A stretch of 7,948 bases of DNA from Candidatus Omnitrophota bacterium (GTDB lineage: Bacteria > Omnitrophota > Omnitrophia > Omnitrophales > Aquincolibacteriaceae), in NCBI GenBank assembly GCA_023819025.1, contig JAMWDC010000080.1, positions 1 through 7,948 on the forward strand, given 5' to 3'. Shown here piece by piece: positions 5,011-7,948 of the stretch. Both the position numbers and the translations under genes were made by a program. Position 1 is the stretch's first letter. Each line of letters starts with the position of its first letter. The notes beneath the pieces were generated by a model. The model did no database searches. It saw only the letters and a program-made list of their open reading frames with translations, and was not told the DNA's origin.

Positions 5011-6218
5011 ACCTCGATGATCAAGCGGATTTTCTACGAATCCTCGCTTCTCAAGATACGGATCGAGCCAGGCAGTTTTTTGTCCGGTCCGGTTTCGACC
5101 CTGTGGGATTTAAAAATTTCATCCTAGAACACGAGCTGTATTTTTATGCCGATCTTCTGGAACATTTTCATCCCCGGGATTACCTGCCACCGGATGTCAT
5201 CGATGAGCTTCGTTCCTACCGTATTTATCAGTGGATCAAAAACGAGAAACTGTTACGGGAAATGGAAAACCTTTCTGCACTATTGGAGAACCATCAGAAA
5301 GAAGCCATCTTCCTAAAAGGTCCCTTTCTGGCTAAACGTTTTTATCCCGCTTCAAGCGAAAGGGTGATCCATGATATGGACTTATTAGTTCAGAAGGCGG
5401 ATGTCGAATCGTTGGATCGGCTTTTACTCGAAGCGGGATATCAACGGACCTTTTGGGCTCCCCTCGGCAGAAAACTGGCAAGCTATTTTGTCCACCATTT
5501 TACTTACTACAGGCAGGGTTTTGGTGTGGAAATTCATTGGTGCCTTGCTCAGCATATTGCCTTGAGGATTGATGATGCACGGTTATGGCAGGAAAAGATT
5601 TCTTATGCATTCCGCAATCGAAGATATTTTGTCCTATCGCCGGAATATGAGCTTGTGATGCAAATCCTCTCCATCTTCGGGGACCTTCAACAGGGTTGGT
5701 TTAAGTTCAAGTCTTTATTGGATGCGGTGATGGTTCTGCGAAGTTTTTCGGACAGTTTTGATTGGGATGATTTTTTCAGGCGGCGACGGAAGGAAAAAAT
5801 TTTTGTGGTCTCAGTCAACATCCTCGATCTGATCCTTGACATGACAGATAGTTACGATACCTTTTCCGGGCTCGCAGACTATCTTCGGAATCATGATTCA
5901 GTGATTCGTCTTAAAAACAGGGCAGATAAACGATCTTTATTTAGCCGACATCCCTTCGGCATGAAACAGAAAGGCTGGGGGCACTCTTTATACGAAAGTC
6001 CCACATGGGTCGTTTTAGGCTGGTGGGCTTTGTCCTTGCCATTTCGACTGCTGGTACATCACAATGATTTTGAAAACCGTTGTCGATCTTTTTTTTACAG
6101 TTTGCAAGATTTACAAAAAATCCCGTCCGGTCGTGGCCGGAGAAAAAATTTCATACCGTCCAAAGAAGTGCCAGAGGATTGTGGGGGTCAGGTAGAATCC
6201 GAGAAATGTTCACAATGA
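5004..6218 (+). CDS. NTP_transf_5-type nucleotidyltransferase family protein, 404 aa
   Basis: The central region carries the family signature. F-L-K-G-P (residues 103-107) is followed by an Arg (120) and the metal-binding pair H-D-M-D-L-L-V (Asp124, Asp126). Then come a L-L-E-A-G-Y segment and V-E-I-H-W (165-169), a third acidic/His motif. The flanking regions are helical, with Trp-rich stretches near 335-350. There is no signal peptide. Members of this loosely characterised family often sit beside HprK-like kinases, PqqD-like proteins and precursor peptides in RiPP clusters, so a role in nucleotidyl or phosphate-linked modification of the peptide is plausible but unproven. It starts the divergent plus-strand arm. 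The ATG at 5004 has AAGGAA 11 nt upstream. The C-terminal ~40 residues are basic and low in hydrophobicity, and may be family-variable. Confidence 0.75.
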   Translation: MLNLDDQADFLRILASQDTDRARQFFVRSGFDPVGFKNFILEHELYFYADLLEHFHPRDYLPPDVIDELRSYRIYQWIKNEKLLREMENLSALLENHQKEAIFLKGPFLAKRFYPASSERVIHDMDLLVQKADVESLDRLLLEAGYQRTFWAPLGRKLASYFVHHFTYYRQGFGVEIHWCLAQHIALRIDDARLWQEKISYAFRNRRYFVLSPEYELVMQILSIFGDLQQGWFKFKSLLDAVMVLRSFSDSFDWDDFFRRRRKEKIFVVSVNILDLILDMTDSYDTFSGLADYLRNHDSVIRLKNRADKRSLFSRHPFGMKQKGWGHSLYESPTWVVLGWWALSLPFRLLVHHNDFENRCRSFFYSLQDLQKIPSGRGRRKNFIPSKEVPEDCGGQVESEKCSQ

Positions 6219-7303
6219 ATTTCATGAAGAGAGACAGTGCGCGGTTTGCATCCTCGATTCGTTATCGACGATTTTTGCTATGGCTATGCTCCCTAGGGTT
6301 GATTATTTTTTTTACAGAAATGACATCGTTCGTTGTTGTGCACCTCAGGAAAGATATGGGGAATCCATGGATGGTTCACCAAAATTTCGATTCTCTTTTT
6401 GACCGAAACGACGATCTGGGATTTGTGTTGAAAAAATCCGAAACCCGCCGGGTGATTAAATCCTTTGCGGACGGGAGAGTCGTTTTCGATGCGCTCTATT
6501 TCACGGATTCCAAAGGGAGAAGAACCGTCGGCGAAGTTTGTGATCCCGGTCATCCGCATATCCTTTTATTCGGTTCCGCTTTATTCGGCTTGGGCTTGAA
6601 TGATCCAGATACGGTCCAGTACCGGCTTCACAAAGAATTGCCCGATTCTAATATTTTCAATTACTCCGTGATGGGTTATGGCCCTCAACAGATGCTTGCA
6701 TTGTTAGAGAAAGGAGATTTATCCGGAGAAGTTTTTTCTAGCGAAGGCGTTGCGATCTATGCCTTTGAATTTCTAGATTTTCATCGAGTCATGGGTGTCC
6801 GTCAAGACTCCTGGTTTTATGGCAGCCCCCACTACGATTTTAATAGAAAAGGCGAACTACAACGAAACGGCTCCTTCCGGAAATCAAGACCGATCATCAC
6901 GAGTTTGCACCAGTTTTACCTTTTGGGGACCCGGGTGTCGCATTTCTTGAAACTGGTGGATTCCTATCAGCCGCCCAGGATCTCTGAGAACGATATTCGA
7001 TTAACCGCAGCCATTATCAATCAATCCAAGAAGCTATACGAAGAACAATTCCATGGAAAATTTTATGTCTTGATTCTGCCTTCTCCATCCGTGCCTCTAT
7101 GGAAGGAGGAAAGGATTGTTGATTTGATGGAATTTCTTGGAGCCGAAGGGGTAACTTGTCTGACTTGTGTTCCTGAAGGCGACTTCCAGGAATATTTAAT
7201 GAACGACGGGACACTTTATAACGCAAAATTCCATCAATTTTTGGCCGATCAAATCATTCATGATGTTCTACAAAAAGAGAAAATCGGAAATATTACTTCA
7301 TAA
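6215..7303 (+). CDS. Membrane-anchored SGNH/GDSL-hydrolase-like protein, 362 aa
   Basis: One N-terminal membrane helix (residues ~19-43) follows an Arg-rich cytoplasmic tail, so most of the protein is probably outside the membrane. The body resembles SGNH hydrolases in block order: H-I-L-L-F-G-S-A-L-F-G-L-G-L-N-D (115-130), where Ser121 takes the nucleophile place, then N-Y-S-V-M-G-Y-G-P-Q-Q-M-L (149-161), and near the C-terminus N-D-G-T-L-Y-N-A-K-F-H. The usual G-D-S-F is changed (Gly-Asp replaced by Phe-Gly) and the D-G-H-x-N His appears as Thr, so catalysis may be lost or altered. Start 6215 is chosen because ATGA overlaps the upstream stop, with GAGAA 9 nt before it; in-frame ATGs at 6206 and 6224 are alternatives. 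Related proteins accompany sugar or polymer acylation and glycosylation genes. The role here is unknown. Confidence 0.6.
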   Translation: MNFMKRDSARFASSIRYRRFLLWLCSLGLIIFFTEMTSFVVVHLRKDMGNPWMVHQNFDSLFDRNDDLGFVLKKSETRRVIKSFADGRVVFDALYFTDSKGRRTVGEVCDPGHPHILLFGSALFGLGLNDPDTVQYRLHKELPDSNIFNYSVMGYGPQQMLALLEKGDLSGEVFSSEGVAIYAFEFLDFHRVMGVRQDSWFYGSPHYDFNRKGELQRNGSFRKSRPIITSLHQFYLLGTRVSHFLKLVDSYQPPRISENDIRLTAAIINQSKKLYEEQFHGKFYVLILPSPSVPLWKEERIVDLMEFLGAEGVTCLTCVPEGDFQEYLMNDGTLYNAKFHQFLADQIIHDVLQKEKIGNITS

Positions 7304-7321
7304 CACCCATGTGCCAACAAG

Positions 7322-7531
7322 GTGCGGTATTCACTCAAGATGATAGCCAGAGACGATAACCGGCCCGCTTTTTTATGGCCAGCGGGAAAGGACCGCGATT
7401 ATCTCTTATGGGCCGGAGGGATCATCGGGATAGCCTTGATCCTCCGTTTAATCGGGTTGGGCAGGGGGATATGGTTTGATGAACATCAGGCGGTATTGTA
7501 TACCGTATCCCCGACATTGTTTCCGCCATAA
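7322..7531 (+). pseudogene. Truncated GT39-like membrane glycosyltransferase, N-terminus only
   Basis: About 69 codons (GTG at 7322, or ATG at 7340) encode a hydrophobic helix, L-L-W-A-G-G-I-I-G-I-A-L-I-L-R-L-I, followed by G-L-G-R-G-I-W-F-D-E. This is the typical first membrane span and first-loop D-E motif of GT39/ArnT-like lipid-linked sugar transferases, whose full length is about 450-600 residues. The frame stops at 7529-7531 and no hydrophobic continuation appears in the other forward frames, so a simple frameshift is unlikely. Deletion or rearrangement by the repeats that follow is more likely. It begins 18 nt after the SGNH-like gene and was probably the third gene of that arm. It is probably non-functional. 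Confidence 0.5.
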
Positions 7532-7690
7532 AGGCCTACACTGGACATTATTTGTGGAGATGGGGGAAAATGCTTGCAGGCAAGCACATAGAACCCATTG
7601 AGAACCATTTGCCAGCTCACAAGATGCTCAAAGCGCTCTTTCGTGAGCTCGTAAGCAGAATCACTTCGTAGAGATTTATAGTGGGGAGCC
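7532..7690. other. Non-coding stretch with inverted repeats after the broken gene
   Basis: No convincing gene was found. TGCTTGC (7571-7577) and GCAAGCA (7580-7586) form a tight hairpin, and AGCTCAC (7614-7620) pairs with GTGAGCT (7643-7649). One forward frame is open from 7483 to 7668 and encodes Y-L-W-R-W-G-K-M-L-A-G-K and H-K-M-L-K-A-L-F-R-E-L-V, which looks protein-like but has no good start and no family I recognise. It may be a remnant of a different, displaced gene. Confidence 0.35.
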
Positions 7691-7795
7691 CCTTTTTTTG
7701 AAAAAAGGTTTTCCTTCCACCTTTCCAAAAAACTTTTTTTCATTTTGGAGAAGTTTTTGAAGCGAACGAGAGGGAAAACTTTTTTCAAAAAGTTT
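7691..7795. repeat. AT-rich palindromic repeat element
   Basis: CCTTTTTT (7691-7698) pairs with AAAAAAGG (7701-7708). Further on, AAACTTTTT (7776-7784) pairs with AAAAAGTTT (7787-7795). Between them lie GGTTTTCC, an AAAAAACTTTTTTT tract and GGAGAAGTTTTTGAAG. The A/T tracts with short G/C clamps look like a dispersed intergenic palindrome. It could also act as a weak terminator in either direction. Multicopy status is inferred from its look. Confidence 0.5.
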
Positions 7796-7948
7796 CCTCA
7801 TCTTTTATCTTTAGCTTTTCTTCGGGTAGAGCTTTGGTGGATTAAGCGCCTGATTTTTTGTGGTTTTTCCGCTCGCCTTGATTACAATTGGGTTGTCGAT
7901 TATGTTGAAAAACTGTTTGATCTCTTCTTTTTCTTAAGTGTTTTTTTT
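7745..7948 (+). CDS. Possible partial reading frame running off the right edge
   Basis: This frame is open without stops from 7682 to the end of the window. From a TTG at 7745 (another at 7757) it reads through the AT-rich repeat and then gives R-V-E-L-W-W-I-K-R-L-I-F, D-Y-N-W-V-V-D-Y-V-E-K-L-F-D-L-F-F-F. The last ~45 residues look like a membrane-associated segment. There is no ribosome site and no family match, and the first part is repeat-derived. It could be the edge of a real gene or chance. Confidence 0.15.
   Translation, partial: MEKFLKRTRGKTFFKKFPHLLSLAFLRVELWWIKRLIFCGFSARLDYNWVVDYVEKLFDLFFFLSVFF

Noticed and set aside
6080..6214. N-terminal extension of the SGNH-like gene
   Set aside because: It overlaps the nucleotidyltransferase in a different frame, and the sequence before the membrane helix is not protein-like; the ATGA junction at 6215 is better.
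7486..7788. 100-aa minus-strand reading frame near the right end
   Set aside because: Its N-terminal third is Lys/Phe-rich sequence derived from the AT-rich palindrome, and the rest overlaps the broken glycosyltransferase and inverted repeats; no motif was recognised.
1..7948. CRISPR array, tRNA or rRNA genes, transposase genes
   Set aside because: No regular spacer-repeat array, cloverleaf or rRNA-like sequence, and no transposase-like frame was seen; the repeats present are short palindromes or single direct pairs.

Overview
The window holds a compact gene cluster that looks like a peptide-modifying (RiPP) pathway, plus a divergent arm of partner and surface-sugar-type genes. The organism is probably an uncultured anaerobic Gram-negative bacterium of the deltaproteobacterial / Nitrospirota / Omnitrophota kind. 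This rests on moderate GC, several dispersed palindromic repeats of types common in such genomes (about 1019-1117, 2089-2158 and 7691-7795), and best resemblance of the core genes to the SynChlorMet (Scm) cassette, which I remember from Syntrophobacter, Chlorobium and relatives. The lineage call is inference.

Minus-strand arm, in order of transcription (right to left): a PqqD-like peptide-recognition protein (ScmD, 4765-4478), two radical SAM/SPASM enzymes (ScmE, 4473-3355; ScmF, 3361-2159), an HprK-related P-loop protein (ScmC, 2036-1143), an S24/S26-type peptidase-like protein (1156-377), and a 75-residue Cys-repeat peptide (290-63). The first three genes are almost contiguous (4-nt gap, then 7-nt overlap). 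The peptidase gene overlaps scmC by 14 nt. The last gene has its own extended -10 promoter and a strong Shine-Dalgarno site, and is the likely modified substrate. Its leader carries a YxxPxL motif like that of lasso-peptide leaders. Its core is five repeats of a CxxG/A unit spaced 9-10 residues.

Plus-strand arm (5004-7531): a nucleotidyltransferase-fold protein (NTP_transf_5 type) of the kind that accompanies HprK-like kinases in other RiPP clusters, a membrane-anchored SGNH-hydrolase-like protein with degenerate catalytic motifs (ATGA overlap with the previous gene), and only the first ~69 codons of a GT39-like membrane glycosyltransferase, which looks broken. From 7532 to the end there is no convincing gene. 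It holds inverted repeats, an AT-rich palindromic element and a low-confidence partial reading frame running off the edge.

Proposed working model (inference): ScmD binds the leader, ScmE and ScmF modify Cys-repeat residues (thioether or related C-centred chemistry), ScmC and the nucleotidyltransferase add or process a phosphate/nucleotide-type mark, and the S26-like protein removes the leader. No transporter lies in the window. A notable side observation is a ~108-bp, in-frame repeat insertion with a perfect 9-bp target duplication near the 5' end of the peptidase gene.
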